A DNA stretch of 64,000 nt from Telopea speciosissima (GCF_018873765.1 NC_057925.1:19727568-19791567); one strand, 5' to 3'; counted from the stretch's first letter, positions 1 through 11,268 are shown. Notes: generated from the sequence alone by a model not told the origin. Numbers and translations: made by a program.

Positions 1-1280
1 TTAATTCATTGCTTTCCATTAACACAAAAAACTCAAAAGGTTAGGATTCCTTTAAAATTCACTTTCAATCAACTCTCCACCAATGTTGTTAACCAAAACA
101 CCAACAAAAAAACCCAGAGAGAAAAAGTTTCTAGCCAAACGAACATCATAATCTAGTACTCCTTCCAATAAAATACTTCATCACCTTTGCTCTCCACATT
201 GCAGATCAGGAACATCATAATCTAATCCTCCTTCCAATTTTCATCCTTTCGAATTTCATAGTTGGAACTTTCTAGCTTCTAACTTCATTGCACCTGAAGG
301 AAACATAGATGAACAAATTACACATAAGTTAAAATCCTTTGAAGGACTAAAAGCAACAAAAATGGATCATCTTGATAAGTCATCATCTTCACACTAAGAA
401 GTGGCAAACCATATCCAACCTGCCAAGTCATCATCTTGACACTTTAATTTCATTGATAATGCCAAACCAAACTAAACTACCATTTTTAATCACTAACACT
501 ACATTTAAGTAAATATAGGTTGTATTTCCGACATCAATTCCATAAAGTTCAAACAACATGACCAGAAAAATGAAAAAAAAAAGGAATCATGATATATATT
601 CCAACAGTAAAAAGGAAACAAACACTTCTATACAAGTGTGAAAACCTACTTACCAAGGAAGACTCCAACAGCTGCTGAGATAGCTATTGCATCCCATTCA
701 AATCTAATAATATCTTAATTAACCTGTCTCAAGCTAACTCAATGGGTACTAAGGCTGCTGAGGAGAATATGAAATGTTGAATAAAAACTAAAGTTGGCCT
801 ACAAAGATACTGATACTCAATTTCACTTTCTCAAAAGGATTTAGTGCATGGATTTATACCCCAATTGAAAGCTTTCCAACTCACATTCCCCCACTTGGAT
901 CCCATAAAAAGAAACTAATGGGGGAGAAGGGGAGCATGGTTGTCTTCTTTTCACTTTCAGATAGTGCCATTGCAAGCTTGCATCCTCCATCCAAGGAGTG
1001 GAGATCACAAAAGGGTCATATGTTTAATCATCAAAGAAAAATTCAAAATTTTCATATTAATCTCTTTCTTTCTTCCTCTTTCATGTGATAATCAATTATA
1101 TAATGCCAAATCCATACACTATTAATGCCAATTGCTTAAAACTGTTAAAGAACTCATTCATGGATTGCAAGAAGGGTGAGGAACCTTCTTAATAAAAGTA
1201 GTATATTAGATTTTCTAAGCTGATCAATTCCCTGTTGGGAAGATAAGAGAACAGGTAGGACCCCAAGAAAAGGGAGTGCT
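1..1280. other. intergenic DNA, no gene seen apart from the possible exons
   Basis: Apart from the two candidate exons at 256-293 and 654-704, the stretch is AT-rich and shows no long open frame with family resemblance, no repeat and no RNA gene that I can support. The 61-codon open frame near 940-1125 has no recognisable content. Confidence 0.5.
256..704 (-). CDS. possible last two exons of an unrecognised spliced gene
   Basis: Two short minus-strand stretches behave like coding exons joined by a 360-bp intron. The upstream exon (704 down to 654) follows an AG acceptor and reads EWDAIAISAAVGVFL in its open frame. It ends at a perfect GTAAGT donor (653-648). The second exon (293 down to 256) follows a TTTCCTTCAG acceptor. 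The splice keeps phase: one base plus two make a glycine codon, then AMKLEARKFQL and a TGA stop. The first peptide is small and hydrophobic, as in a membrane segment. I do not recognise the family and found no convincing further exons upstream (705-960). It could be a relic or chance, since the open stretch is under 30 codons. Confidence 0.3.
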
Positions 1281-1289
1281 ACTAAGCCC

Positions 1290-1540
1290 TATAACTGAGC
1301 ACACCTCCCCCCCTTTGCTGCCCAATACCTGAGCACACACACCCCTTGCTGCCCAATTTGACCTGAACATACATCCCCCCTTGCTGCCCTACACCTGAGC
1401 ACACACATCCCCCTTGCTGCCCAATACTTGAGCACATACCCCCTTGCTGCCCTACACTTGAGCACACACCCCCTCCCCCTTCCTGCCCAATACTTGAGCA
1501 TACAACCCCTTGCTGCCCAATACCTGAGCACACACCTGAA
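1290..1540. repeat. 30-bp minisatellite, about 8 imperfect copies
   Basis: A unit of roughly 28-34 bp built on TGCTGCCCAATACCTGAGCA followed by a C-rich tail (CACACACCCC) is repeated about eight times, with substitutions such as AATACC/TACACC and variable C runs. On the minus strand all three frames stay open because the unit lacks stops, so the glycine/cysteine-rich open frames here are by-products of the repeat and not genes. Confidence 0.85.
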
Positions 1541-3256
1541 CTGCCTTTGTTAGTGTCCTATTCTACTTTTCAAACAGACAAAATCCCCCAAATCTCATCA
1601 AGGATGCTCTTGATGGGGGGTTTTAGTAATCCAACTTGGATCTCCTTGTGGAGGGAAGCAGCTCTTCAGTCTATCCCTTCTTTGGGCTTTGAAAAAGAAG
1701 TTCATTTTCAGGCAACTTGGTTTAATCCTCAGTTTCATGAGTTTCTAGTTTCTAAATGGTAAGGTCTTGGTAACCAAAATTTGATTGTTCAGCTAAATGG
1801 AGTAGTTATGATGTACTTTAAGCAGTGGAATAGAGAAGTGTTTGGAATTTTATTTCCTCTAAAAGAATCTCTCTTTAAGAAATACCAGGAATTGGAACAC
1901 AAGGAGTCTTTCCCTGATTCTGCAACTAAGCTAACAGAGATTTCCAACAACAGATGCATGTGAACCAAATAGGCAATCACTCAAGAGATGCGCTACAGAT
2001 CCGAATTTCCCACAAATCTAAAAAACTATGACACACTGCAGTACTAAATCAAATAGCAAATTAATTAGCAATTTGTCCACATAGCAATAATATGGTATTG
2101 AAATACTATGAGGATCCTGTAACATCAAAGCAATTGTATATTCCAATGAGGATGGGAATAAACGTAGGCAATGAAGGAGGAGTTTAGGGATTTGAGAACA
2201 AGGGCATGTAGGTTTCTTGCGCATGTTCCAAGGGGGTGGTGGTTCGAATCCACCAAGGCCCTTTTTATTCAACTGTTCATAGCATAGTCAGTTATGGCAC
2301 TAATCTACACAAGAACCCAATTTTAATGGCATTTTTGAAATTTGGCATATTTTTATAATAACTTTGGTTATGTTACTGAGCCGCTATAGCCGCTCAGTAA
2401 TACCTGTTTTTGATTCACGATGTCGCACTCTTTGCGGCGTCGCAGAAAGATATTTCTTCTTTCCGCAGTGCCATCGAAGCATGGCCCAGGCTTTGCAGCT
2501 AAATCTTCCTGACTGAGGGGTATTTTAGGTTTTTTGAACATGTTTTGAGACTTCAGGGTCTCCTTCGAGAGACGTTGCCAATCATCTGTGTCCTGTTGTC
2601 ATCATTGTCAGGGGGTGGAAAAAATACAACATTTACAACATCCTAAAATGGTTGCTCTGACATTCTGGAAGCATGCTGCCTTCACGTCTTCAACAGCCCT
2701 TGACTTCTACATGGAATGGATTATATTTCATGTATTGGGTGTTTGGCCTATCTTTAAATGTACACTATAACATTCAAGCATAAATTTATATATTTCGCTT
2801 CTTCTCCACCAAGCACGGAAGTTTAAAAATAACTGTAGGTCGGTGGCTACCTAAGGAAACTCCAATTTGATGAGCCCTCGGACTGGGAGGCATCTATCTC
2901 ATCTCGATCATAAGGAGAGGTTCACCCTCAAAAATGACAATTGCATAACATATATATATATATTTTTTTTACCAAGGATAAGTTTTGTCGTTTCACATTT
3001 GTACTCGAGGTGTGTGCAAAACAATGACAACTCTTGAGAATGAAATAATGATAAATCACTTTCAATCTATTTTGGAAACCCTTCTTTGTTCTTGATTTTT
3101 AAATTTTTTTTTTTTGAGAATAGGACAGATGGCATTCAAAAGAAGGTTATATGTTTTAAGGGAATAATAACACTTCTTGCTTGCGTGGCTCCTACGCCCA
3201 GATCCAGGAGCACATGAAATTACCACCCAGCCCCTTCAGAAATCAAATATCCCATC
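1541..3256. other. intergenic DNA with a (TA)n tract, no gene seen
   Basis: No protein-coding content was recognised. There is a short (TA)n/T tract at about 2948-2970, a T run near 3104-3116, and a small hairpin with 8-bp arms TTACTGAG/CTCAGTAA around 2373-2401. A tRNA-like T arm is discussed under the rejected items. Confidence 0.5.
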
Positions 3257-3537
3257 CATGTCGATGCCCTTGTGTGCGCTCTCATTGCCACTTATTCAAG
3301 GGCTACACAACCAATCAACGATCTCTTGCCCATGTTTTAAATACACCTATAGAGGTGTCATTCAGGCAGCCCCAAGTTTAATACTACAGCCATTCATGTT
3401 GATGCCTTGTGCGCGCTCTCATTGCCCCTCGTGCTAATGTAGGGGCTACACGATCAATCAACGATCTCTTGCCCATGTTTTAAATACACCTATAGAGGTG
3501 TCATTCAGGCAGCCCCAACTTTAATACTACAACCATT
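3257..3537. repeat. two-copy tandem duplication of a 140-bp unit
   Basis: 3257-3394 and 3395-3537 are two head-to-tail copies. Both begin CATGT(C/T)GATGCC, run through a CAACGATCTCTTGCCCATG stretch and end with a TTTAATACTACA block and CCATT. Divergence is a few per cent plus small indels. No coding content is evident. The overlapping plus-strand open frames reflect the duplication. Confidence 0.85.
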
Positions 3538-4524
3538 ATCATAAGTTAGTTAACACTTGTTCTTCTAGGGTATACTTATGCACCCCTAAAGCAATCCGTT
3601 CTGGGGCAGGGTGGTGATTGCTGATCCTAATACAGTTATTTCACTATTGAAGTGAAGTTTGAATTATATTCTACAAGTGGCAAGGAATAACTGAGATGGC
3701 TTCCATCCCATCCTATTAATAAATCATCACCCGTTAGGGTGTTACCTGAATGGAGATGGGAATGCAGCGAAAGAGGATCTCATACAGGTTTGGTTACGAG
3801 CTTCATGGACTCGAGCAATCTCCTTCACATCTTCGAATATCTGGAAAGGTTTCTCCACGAAGAAGAGCTCCACATCACAAATCCCTGGGAAGAGATGGAA
3901 TCCCAAAGAGAACACAAAAAACTGGAGAGAGCGAGAATTTGGTTTCTCAGATGATGTGGTCTTAAGGTTATAGGCTTTCTATTTAAAGCCAAAACCCTAA
4001 GACTCCTGCCCCTATTTAGGCTCCCACTAGGAATCGATCTAAGAGGGGGGGAAGAGACCCAGCCACTTAAGTGGCTGGTTCTCTCCACGCGAAGCGGGTC
4101 GGGTCGGGTCCGGCCTGCCCCTTGTGGATGGCTTGGACCTGGCCTGCCCCGTTTTCTATTTACACATCCAAACGTCAATAAAGCTCTAGCGTGCAAGATT
4201 CCATTATACGGCACTGGTTTGTATATCATTTCCCCAAAAAAAATTATTCCAAATTTTGCTTGAATTTGTTTTGCTAATTTGAGAATTTGATAAAAAGAGG
4301 GGGGGGGGGGGGAGGGGAGAAAGTTTTCCTTCACCCATGGAGACCCATGGAGAAGGGTTCACCCAAAAACTTACCGTCATCATTACTCCCCCTAGTAGTT
4401 GAAGGATCAAAATGCCCTTCACTGTTGCCAAACACCCATCCAAGTGCAATGATGGTGGTGGCTTAAGAGATACCTCATTCAACCATAGTAAAAGAAAACT
4501 TGGTCCAAACACAAAATAAAAATT
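3538..4524. other. intergenic DNA, possible old LTR-like sequence, G-run
   Basis: About 3595-4160 has the look of an old LTR or leader: a short AAAGCCAAAACCCTAAGACT stretch and a GGGTC-rich segment near 4095-4120. I could not find a partner copy, primer site or target duplication, so no call is made. A G-rich run lies at about 4297-4318. No gene is recognised; open frames on both strands lack family features. Confidence 0.4.
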
Positions 4525-4715
4525 GGGAAAGAGAATGCTACTTGGGCGCTTGTGGTGTGCTGCCCCTATGCCTAGGCACAGTGGCATGCGAAATGACCAT
4601 CACACCCCTGAGAAATTCCACCTTTCCATGGGTGTGCAGCAATCATTTCGCAAGCCATTGTATTTGGGCGCAGGGGCAGCACACTGTACGTGCCCAAGTA
4701 GCATTCTTTTCTCCC
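4525..4715. mobile_element. Mutator-type MITE with perfect 9-bp target duplication
   Basis: A 191-bp non-autonomous DNA element. Its ends are long inverted repeats: the left begins GGGAAAGAGAATGCTACTTG, and the right, read in reverse complement, begins GGGAGAAAAGAATGCTACTT. Both continue for about 55 bp through a shared GTGTGCTGCCCCT block. It is flanked by an exact 9-bp direct repeat, ATAAAAATT, at 4516-4524 and 4716-4724. Long inverted ends with a 9-bp duplication are the mark of Mutator-like elements. It encodes no transposase, so it must have been moved by one supplied in trans. The element at 55610-55799 is of the same type and size. Confidence 0.9.
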
Positions 4716-5169
4716 ATAAAAATTATACAAAGCATAAATTTGATTGTAACCGAGGTGATTACAACTTAAATTGTAACCTTTCTTTTGTACCCTATGTCAA
4801 GGCTATCGCTTCGTGGCTCCTGCAATGATGGGGATTAAAATTTCATTTCATTATAATATACAATCATAAAAAAAAAATTTAAAAACACATCCTTAACCAT
4901 CCTAGGAGGGTAATAGGGTCATTGTGTTCTTAGAGTTCACATCTCCAAATGAAATGGTCTAGCAGAGCCTCCCAGGGAACCCAAGATCCTGTCTGGTGAA
5001 CAATTAATAGAAAAATTGAAATCTTGAAAATTCAAGAGTTAAATATACCGCCACTCAATTCTATTATATGTTTTGGACATGTCTAACTTAAAAGCAACAC
5101 CACCACCCATATCGTCAACGGTGGTGTGACATGATTTGTTATCTCATTTCCTCTTGCACCTTCTCGATT
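4716..5169. other. intergenic DNA, nothing recognised
   Basis: After the MITE's target duplication the sequence is AT-rich with an A-run near 4870 and no recognisable coding, repeat or RNA content before the LINE fragment begins. Confidence 0.5.
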
Positions 5170-5925
5170 AAGTTGGAATGGAGTTGTTTTGAGTTCATTG
5201 AGCCCTCTAGAGGGCTTTGACAAGGTTGTCCTCGTAACCCTTGTTTATTTATAGTTGCTATGGAATGTTTATCTAAGTTGGTTAATGTTTACAGAGATAT
5301 GTCTCTTTTTAAAGGTATTCAGTTGAGGAGGACGGGCCCTGAAATCACTCATCTTTTGTTTGCTAACGATACCTTTCTTTTTTTTTTCTTTTTTTCTTTT
5401 TGTAGTGTCAAAGAAGATGATGTTAATAATGTGATGGCTATCCTTGATTTATTTTAGGATCTGTCAAGTCAACAAATAAATTATTATAAAAGTAGTGTTT
5501 TGTATGGTAAATCTATCCCTTTGGGTTTTCAGAATTTTGTTTTTCGTCACTTTGGTGCTAAATCTTTATGCCGTGATGCTGCTTACTTATGTTCTATTGT
5601 CTCGTTTTCTAGAAGTAGATCTAAGGTTTGGGGTTTTGTAGTTAATAGGATTCGTGCTAAGCTGGGTGGGTGGAAGATTCTATTGTTAGCTCAATCTGGA
5701 AGATCAGTTTTAATTAAATCTGTTTTGAACTTTGTACCTACCTACTAGATGAGGCGTTTCTTTTCCCAAAAACTATGTCAATCCATTTTTTTTTTTTTTG
5801 GGTAATAAACTATGCTAATCTCTTGATTCTATTAGTACTGCTTTTTGGAAAGGTGTGGTTTCTGGTGGTTGTAAGTGGTCGTTATGCTCTTGAGATAGTT
5901 TGAGTAAGCGTAGGGAGTGTATTTT
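5170..5925 (+). mobile_element. LINE (L1-type) reverse transcriptase fragment
   Basis: Plus-strand fragment of a plant L1-like LINE covering the C-terminal half of the reverse transcriptase. It reads RGL.QGCP near 5205-5235 and the catalytic block as ITHLLFANDTFLFF near 5345-5390. The second Asp of the usual FADD is still present, but the first Ala-Asp is changed to Ala-Asn. The thumb block KLGGWKILLLAQSGR..LIKSVL lies at about 5655-5735, and an FWKG..K block follows near 5840-5880. The frames are interrupted by stops, shifts and T-runs, and the EN and RNase H domains are missing. It is a dead, 5'- and 3'-truncated copy. Confidence 0.8.
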
Positions 5926-6095
5926 TTCTTTTTTTTGTTTGGTGAACCCGAAATATATTAAGAAGAAAGAAGGATACATACAAAGCAACCCCACAAGGGA
6001 TCAAGGAGAGGAGGGACCATCTCTGAAACAAAGATAAACTGCAAAAGGATAGAAGGAGCCAATTCTGGAGGCCCCAAGCAGAAATAATTAAGGGA
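5926..6095 (-). mobile_element. LINE 3'-end tail in opposite orientation
   Basis: Read on the minus strand, this stretch ends in a TTCGGGTTCACCAAAC motif followed by an A-rich tail (the T-rich run at about 5920-5940 on the plus strand). That is the usual 3' terminus of plant L1-like elements. It lies directly against the plus-strand LINE fragment, so two LINE pieces meet tail-to-tail. No target duplication was found. Assignment rests on the 3'-end motif only. Confidence 0.5.
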
Positions 6096-6469
6096 GTTAC
6101 TTGATATAGTTTTTTGTTTTTTGTCTACTCAACTCAACAATACAATATGAATGAAAATCTCCACCTTGATGCAGTTATTCTTAAAAAATGCAACCATTAT
6201 ATTATCATTATGAAGCTGAAACTTCAAACAAAATCTTATGCACCATGTCTAGTAAAACAGAATACAGAAATTCAAACCTTTTCAACTCAAACTTTGGCTT
6301 ATTCTAGGTTTTTCAAACACTAAAAGAAATTTAAAATACACGCAATCCAAGCAAGAAAGAAGATAAAGAAGCGGTTCCAATGGTTGGAGAAAGTTTCAAA
6401 CAGACCTAAGCCAAGAGCACATCATATGGAGAGAGCTTGAGAATTTTATTTTGTATTGACCAAAATATA
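6096..6469. other. 3' flank of the DUF247 gene, no gene seen
   Basis: AT-rich DNA downstream of the minus-strand DUF247 stop codon; it should contain that gene's 3' UTR and polyadenylation site. No separate coding, repeat or RNA signal was recognised. Confidence 0.5.
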
Positions 6470-7945
6470 CTAGTCAAAGAAGGAGTGAAGTTTCCTTGAG
6501 GGAATTGGAGCTTTCCGTTCTCCTTCCCCTCCACCTCCTCTGGGGAATATGGAAAAGTAGGTCTGCGCAAAGGTGAGAATGATGATACTTCCTGCAACAA
6601 AGAAGGCAAAAACAGTCCAGGGGCTACTGAAATGTGTACTCCAAAGGTCTGTCATCCATTTAGGAACAATCTTGTTGCAGTGGGTCTCAATCCCTTTCTT
6701 AATGTCAAGATATTCGGAAGAGCTTGGCACCAAGTTGTTTGCCAATTCATTGAAAAGATCAGCCACTTGTTGGTCACTTCCAAGTAAATTATGGATTATG
6801 CCTTTAGATCTCAGCTCCTTCACATCTTCAGCATGATCAATAAGTGCATCCAGGAAAACAATGAATGAGGCAACCACATAGTCACTGGGACCATCAGGGC
6901 TTGCTTCATATGCTACCAAGTTCAAGAGTATTGACTTAGTAAAATCATCAACGACGAGTTGAGGAAGGAAGAGATTAGCACGAACATGGCCATCTTTGAA
7001 ACTAACATCTCTAAAGCTCCCACCCTTGATCTTCTTGCACTTGATCCCTGCTTCTTTAAGCTCAATGACTGAACGAAATGACTGCCAATCATCATAGGGC
7101 ATTTTTGAACCTTCAGACAACTTCCTCTGTTGATCAGTATTACAAATGAGCTTCATGTGGAGTAGGTCAAGGAGGTGTTTCCATTCAACCTTCTCTTTAG
7201 GAATTTTCCTTTCGAGCGAAAGTGGCTTCAGTACAAATTTGTGGATGAGTTCTTCCCATTCACTTTTACTGGGTTTGAAGCTCATCAATGCCTCAAGAAC
7301 CAGAAAGGGCAATTGGTTCTCCAGCAAGAACAAGTCCCTTAACACAAAAGCTGTCTGATCAGTCTTCATCCTTGTATTATAGGACTTATTTAAGATACAA
7401 TCAATGGAATGAAGAACAAAGCAACCATCAAGGAACATCATTCTTGTGAATTGATCATTACTTAAATTTGCTGTCGAAGTCTTATCATAAAATGCCTTCG
7501 CCTTGTGAGCCACCTCCTCAAATTTCACTAATTCTTCAGTCTTTCCACCAATGAACTCCTTTGCTATTGAAGCCTTGAGTTTCTCCACTCTGGCAAACTT
7601 TGGGTTGCCTTCTTTATCTTTGTCCTGATTGTGATAAGGACCAATGGAGACCACCATGGGATTAAAGCAATCCTTGCGTTTTTCAGTGCCCTGCCGAATT
7701 GTGATTGGAACCTTATCAATTGCATTTTTTTCAGAAGTGGTTTCTTGCTCACATAATATGGGCAGCAACCACTGTGGACAGGACCCTGATGGCTTTGTGA
7801 TCGTCGTAGACCATTCACGTTGATCGGCTATAATATCAGGCTCGGTACTGCTTCTGCTATCTTCATTTGATCTTTCTATGACCATTTTCCTCTTCTCCGA
7901 CCTATCAATTGAAACAGAAAAACTTCTTTCATCAGTGCTGGCCAT
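6470..7945 (-). CDS. intact DUF247 (PF03140) membrane-anchored protein
   Basis: Single-exon gene of 491 codons. Start chosen at ATG 7945-7943; an upstream GTG at 7948 is not a credible plant start. Family marks, in order: VVSIGPYH at residues 98-105, MMFLDGCFVLH at 169-179, LLENQLPF at 207-214, LNLVAYEA at 341-348 and one C-terminal membrane segment at about 443-467 (WTVFAFFVAGSIIILTF). A short basic, glycine-rich tail follows. No signal peptide is seen, so it is probably tail-anchored with the bulk in the cytosol. Length is usual for the family (about 400-550). The N-terminal 75 residues are hydrophilic and poorly conserved. DUF247 proteins have no known biochemical activity; grass members at the S and Z loci are self-incompatibility determinants. 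This copy stands about 34 kb from the array further right and is the most divergent of the five. Confidence 0.93.
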   Translation of the reverse strand: MASTDERSFSVSIDRSEKRKMVIERSNEDSRSSTEPDIIADQREWSTTITKPSGSCPQWLLPILCEQETTSEKNAIDKVPITIRQGTEKRKDCFNPMVVSIGPYHNQDKDKEGNPKFARVEKLKASIAKEFIGGKTEELVKFEEVAHKAKAFYDKTSTANLSNDQFTRMMFLDGCFVLHSIDCILNKSYNTRMKTDQTAFVLRDLFLLENQLPFLVLEALMSFKPSKSEWEELIHKFVLKPLSLERKIPKEKVEWKHLLDLLHMKLICNTDQQRKLSEGSKMPYDDWQSFRSVIELKEAGIKCKKIKGGSFRDVSFKDGHVRANLFLPQLVVDDFTKSILLNLVAYEASPDGPSDYVVASFIVFLDALIDHAEDVKELRSKGIIHNLLGSDQQVADLFNELANNLVPSSSEYLDIKKGIETHCNKIVPKWMTDLWSTHFSSPWTVFAFFVAGSIIILTFAQTYFSIFPRGGGGEGERKAPIPSRKLHSFFD

Positions 7946-9229
7946 CACTGAAACACTCCAACAAAAATTGCAGCTAATTTGAACTGTAATGGTACATTTA
8001 CATTTTGCATTTTATATGATGACTGAAAGTAGAAAGCTCTTTTACCTTGCTCACTTATCAAGCTTGGTATTACATAGTAATTCATCTTTGTTGAACTCAT
8101 TAATTTGGTCTTGTCCATGGCAGATTTTAGAGGGATGTAGTTCCAAGAAAAGTATAAAGAGTCACTCTAGTTGTTCTTGATTAGGGGGGGCTCCACAAAC
8201 TTCAAACACCCAGCATCCTTCTCCAGGAATTGATATTACTCTTTCTGTAACAGAGACTTGAGCTGCAATACGGGAATCCTTTTTTCTGCCTCTCCATTTT
8301 TCCAAAGCTTCTTATATTGAAACAGCTTTACTCATGGTGGGTCCATAGAGAATCCTATTACTTACAGATTGTTGAAAATCATGATCATAGGCCAGAAGAC
8401 TGGTCTCTAATTAGATGACACTTTAGCATTCAGTCAATTTTAAATTAAGTATATAAAGAAGATTACATTGTTGGAATCAAAGTCCATTACATTCATTTAT
8501 AGCTAATCCCTTTCATACTACTATTAGGCTTCAGCTTTTTCTTTTTTGTCAAGACAAATATTCTCTAAGTAGAACTTTTTTTTATTCCTCTGCTTTAAAA
8601 CCCAAAATGACCACTAAAGGAACATTTAATCACTTTACTCTTCCCTAGTACCCAAACAGAACAAAGGGCAAATTAAAGATAATATTTAACTTCAATTCAT
8701 TTTACTTCTTCTCTTAATTGTCTATCTTATTAACCCACTTAGGTAAAGAAGCTCTTGATCATTTCATAGTAAGACATATGGCATGTTTTTTGCTTCTCCA
8801 AGGTCAGAACCCTTGTACATGAACATGCTATTGTGTGTTTAAAATGAAGTTAGTGAATACATTGTAACTTTTACATTTGATTGTGTTTTGAAAGCCCCAT
8901 TATGAGTTTGAGGTCCTCTAATGATGAGAATGATGAGAGCGACTCATACACTTGGATATGTGAGTTCTCAAGAGACCCAGGGTAAAGTGGTTCTCTTAGA
9001 CTCTCATTATATATCCTACACTTGGTTCTTCATTTACAATAGAACTTTCTCCATTTTGAACCGTATTATGCAATTTCACATTGAATGCCATCAACTTGGT
9101 CTTAGAGTAAATTCTGAATCTTGATCACTATGCTTAGAGGTAAAGCAAAACAGCCCCGAATGGCATCTTTTAAAGATGCTTCTCTTCGTGACAAGGTACA
9201 TGAGTTACGGAAAACAAATGACAACCTTC
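7946..9229. other. upstream region of the first DUF247 gene
   Basis: The first few hundred bases above 7945 should hold the promoter and 5' UTR of the minus-strand DUF247 gene. No TATA box or motif could be placed with confidence. The rest is AT-rich with no recognised gene. A plus-strand open frame at 9121-9309 has a basic, helix-rich start (RDKVHELRKTNDNLQRTMEK) but no family match. Confidence 0.4.
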
Positions 9230-9406
9230 AAAGAACCATGGAGAAAATCTCAGGGAGAATATTTTCATCTAGTGATCCACCTCCTCCACCTCCTTGTGTC
9301 TTATTTTGAATTTTTTAAAAGAACCATGGAGAAAATATCGGGGAGAATATCTTCATCTAGGGATCCATCGCCTCCACCGCCTTGTGTCTTACTTGAAATT
9401 TGTAGT
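9230..9406. repeat. two-copy 88-bp tandem duplication with proline codons
   Basis: 9230-9317 and 9318-9406 are head-to-tail copies beginning AAAGAACCATGGAGAAAAT and ending in a CCTCC(A/G)CC-rich block plus CTTGTGTCTTA. In one frame each copy reads TMEKISGRI(F/S)SS.DP followed by prolines. The duplicated segment lies at the end of a 60-80-codon open frame of unknown nature. Confidence 0.75.
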
Positions 9407-11145
9407 TTGGATGAATAACATGACATGGGGTATTACCGTCTTAGGCATCCAAATTTGATATTTGTAGATGAGGGCGTTTAACGCCTTGTCTTTTCTTTCT
9501 TTCCAGCTATGTTGCAAGAAATCCAAGAATTTCTCGGGGCACTAGCATGAGCAAAAATGGTTGATAAGTCTACTGTTTGAAAGAGAGTAAAATGACCGGG
9601 AAATCCTAGGAGTAGATCCAAAATAGCCTACTCGATTGACAGGCATAGCTTTTGTAGCTATCGTCGAGCTCTACATCAATCGGGTCACGCCCATCGTTAC
9701 GGTTGTTGACATACCCTCCGTCACCACCACATGAAAAACTCACTTAGGCAATGCAATGTCTTACTCGTCCACTAGAAAATATCGACAAGAGTATTCATGC
9801 GGATGTTTCCTATTTATAGTAAAAATTCAACCCCGACTTTGATGTTGATTGAGTTGCTTCTCTTGAAACTTTTTTTTGAGTAAAAAAGAAATGGTGGATG
9901 GAAGAAAAGTTGATTTTGTTGCTTCCAAACTTAAAAGTGTTGAGAAAATACCCACATGGGACCTTATTCTGCTAAATTGATCACAATTGGTTATAATGAT
10001 AACAAACACTTGAAGATATCTAACAAGTACTTTCAAAATATGATGTATTGTAGTAATCCAAATTGGAGAAGTAGAGCCAAAGAATGTAACACCATTGAAC
10101 ATCTCCATTGTGAAGAAAACAGAAGACTGAAGTCAATTGAAGCTTAAGGAAGCGTGAAGTTCCGACAAGTTCAAGGAAGATTTTGGAGTGCACTTAGTTT
10201 AGAATAGGACACTCACATTGCATTTATAATTGTATAACATATCATTGTTCACACTTTCCATGACTTAGAAGGACCTTGGGTGATAGGTTGGTAAAAAGCC
10301 CTGGGAAAACAAAATGAAAAATTCAAGTCCGGAGGCTACTGGTTGATCCTGTCGGTTGACCAGAGAACTCAGAAAACTATTGACCGACAGAGTGTGATGC
10401 CCCGCATCTTGAGCTTATAATTAATAATATTTTACTATGGTGTCGGCATGGTGATCCCATGTGTTGCAGGCCTCTTGATAGACTACTAAAACCAGGATCG
10501 GGAGAGTGATAGAACAAATAATTATAAAAGGTTAAACAAGATAGATTCACACTCTATCAGTAAAATGCTAATAACACTTAACTCACAACTCGGTTTGGGG
10601 TGATTCAATTTGCAGATTCGATATAACAGAATGGGCTACAACTTTGATGAAGAAGAATTCTTCATAAAATAAATGTAAGATTCTAAAAATCTCTCATGAA
10701 GTTAGTGCACGAATTCTAGAAAATAAAATTAAAATTAAACAAAAACGAATGATAGAAATAGAATTGTTATGGGCTGAAACTCAACTTTTCTAAGATGTGT
10801 TTGCAGCTCCAAGGTCTTGTGACTCTTCTAGGATGCAAAGAGGATAGGGAAAGCTCCTACTCTTCAAGGAATGAGTGAAACTCTTCAAGGTTTCAAGTAG
10901 ATATAGAAAACACCCACTCTTCAAGGTTTTTAAGAGATGAACTTAACTTGTTTCAAAGAGATGCCAAAGACACTGTCATTCAAAATTACCAAAATTCACT
11001 ACTCAAGTACAAGAAGTTGATGGCCTTTTAGGCATTACACTGGTTGAAAAAAAGACAATCTTACACTTACAATCCAACTATCCAAGTGTTCAGGATATAA
11101 ACTTAATCCCTAAGAAAGAAGACTCTAGAAATATAAATAAATGAA
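9407..11145. other. intergenic DNA, no gene seen
   Basis: No family-level coding content was recognised. Several stretches (about 9600-9760, 10300-10560) have the mixed GC content of old transposon DNA, but no ends or duplications could be assigned. Confidence 0.4.
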
Positions 11146-11268
11146 GAGTAAATATCATCCCCCTCCCCTCTAAGTATCCATAATATCAAACCCCTTCCTC
11201 GGGTTTTGAATAATGATACTGCCTTCCTCTTCTTTTGAAAGATTGTATCAACTGTACCCTAAATGGCT
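11146..11268 (+). repeat. left inverted end of the Mutator-like element
   Basis: Runs from GAGTAAATATCATCCCCCTC through a CTAAGTATCCATAATATC block to TATCAACTGTACC. It pairs with the reverse complement of 22106-22052 plus 17827-17762. Because this arm is uninterrupted it shows the state of the right arm before the hAT-like insertion. Confidence 0.85.

Noticed and set aside
1282-1533. cysteine/glycine-rich open frames of about 80 codons on the minus strand
   Set aside because: They are translations of a stop-free minisatellite unit in several frames at once.
2212-2262. tRNA-like T arm: GGTGG-TTCGAAT-CCACC followed by AAGGCCC and a T run
   Set aside because: Only the 3' third of a tRNA is convincing. 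The upstream bases give no D arm or anticodon arm, and only five of the seven acceptor pairs can be forced. At best it is a tRNA relic.
7946-7948. GTG start three bases upstream of the DUF247 ATG
   Set aside because: GTG starts are not credible for a plant nuclear gene; ATG at 7945 is used.
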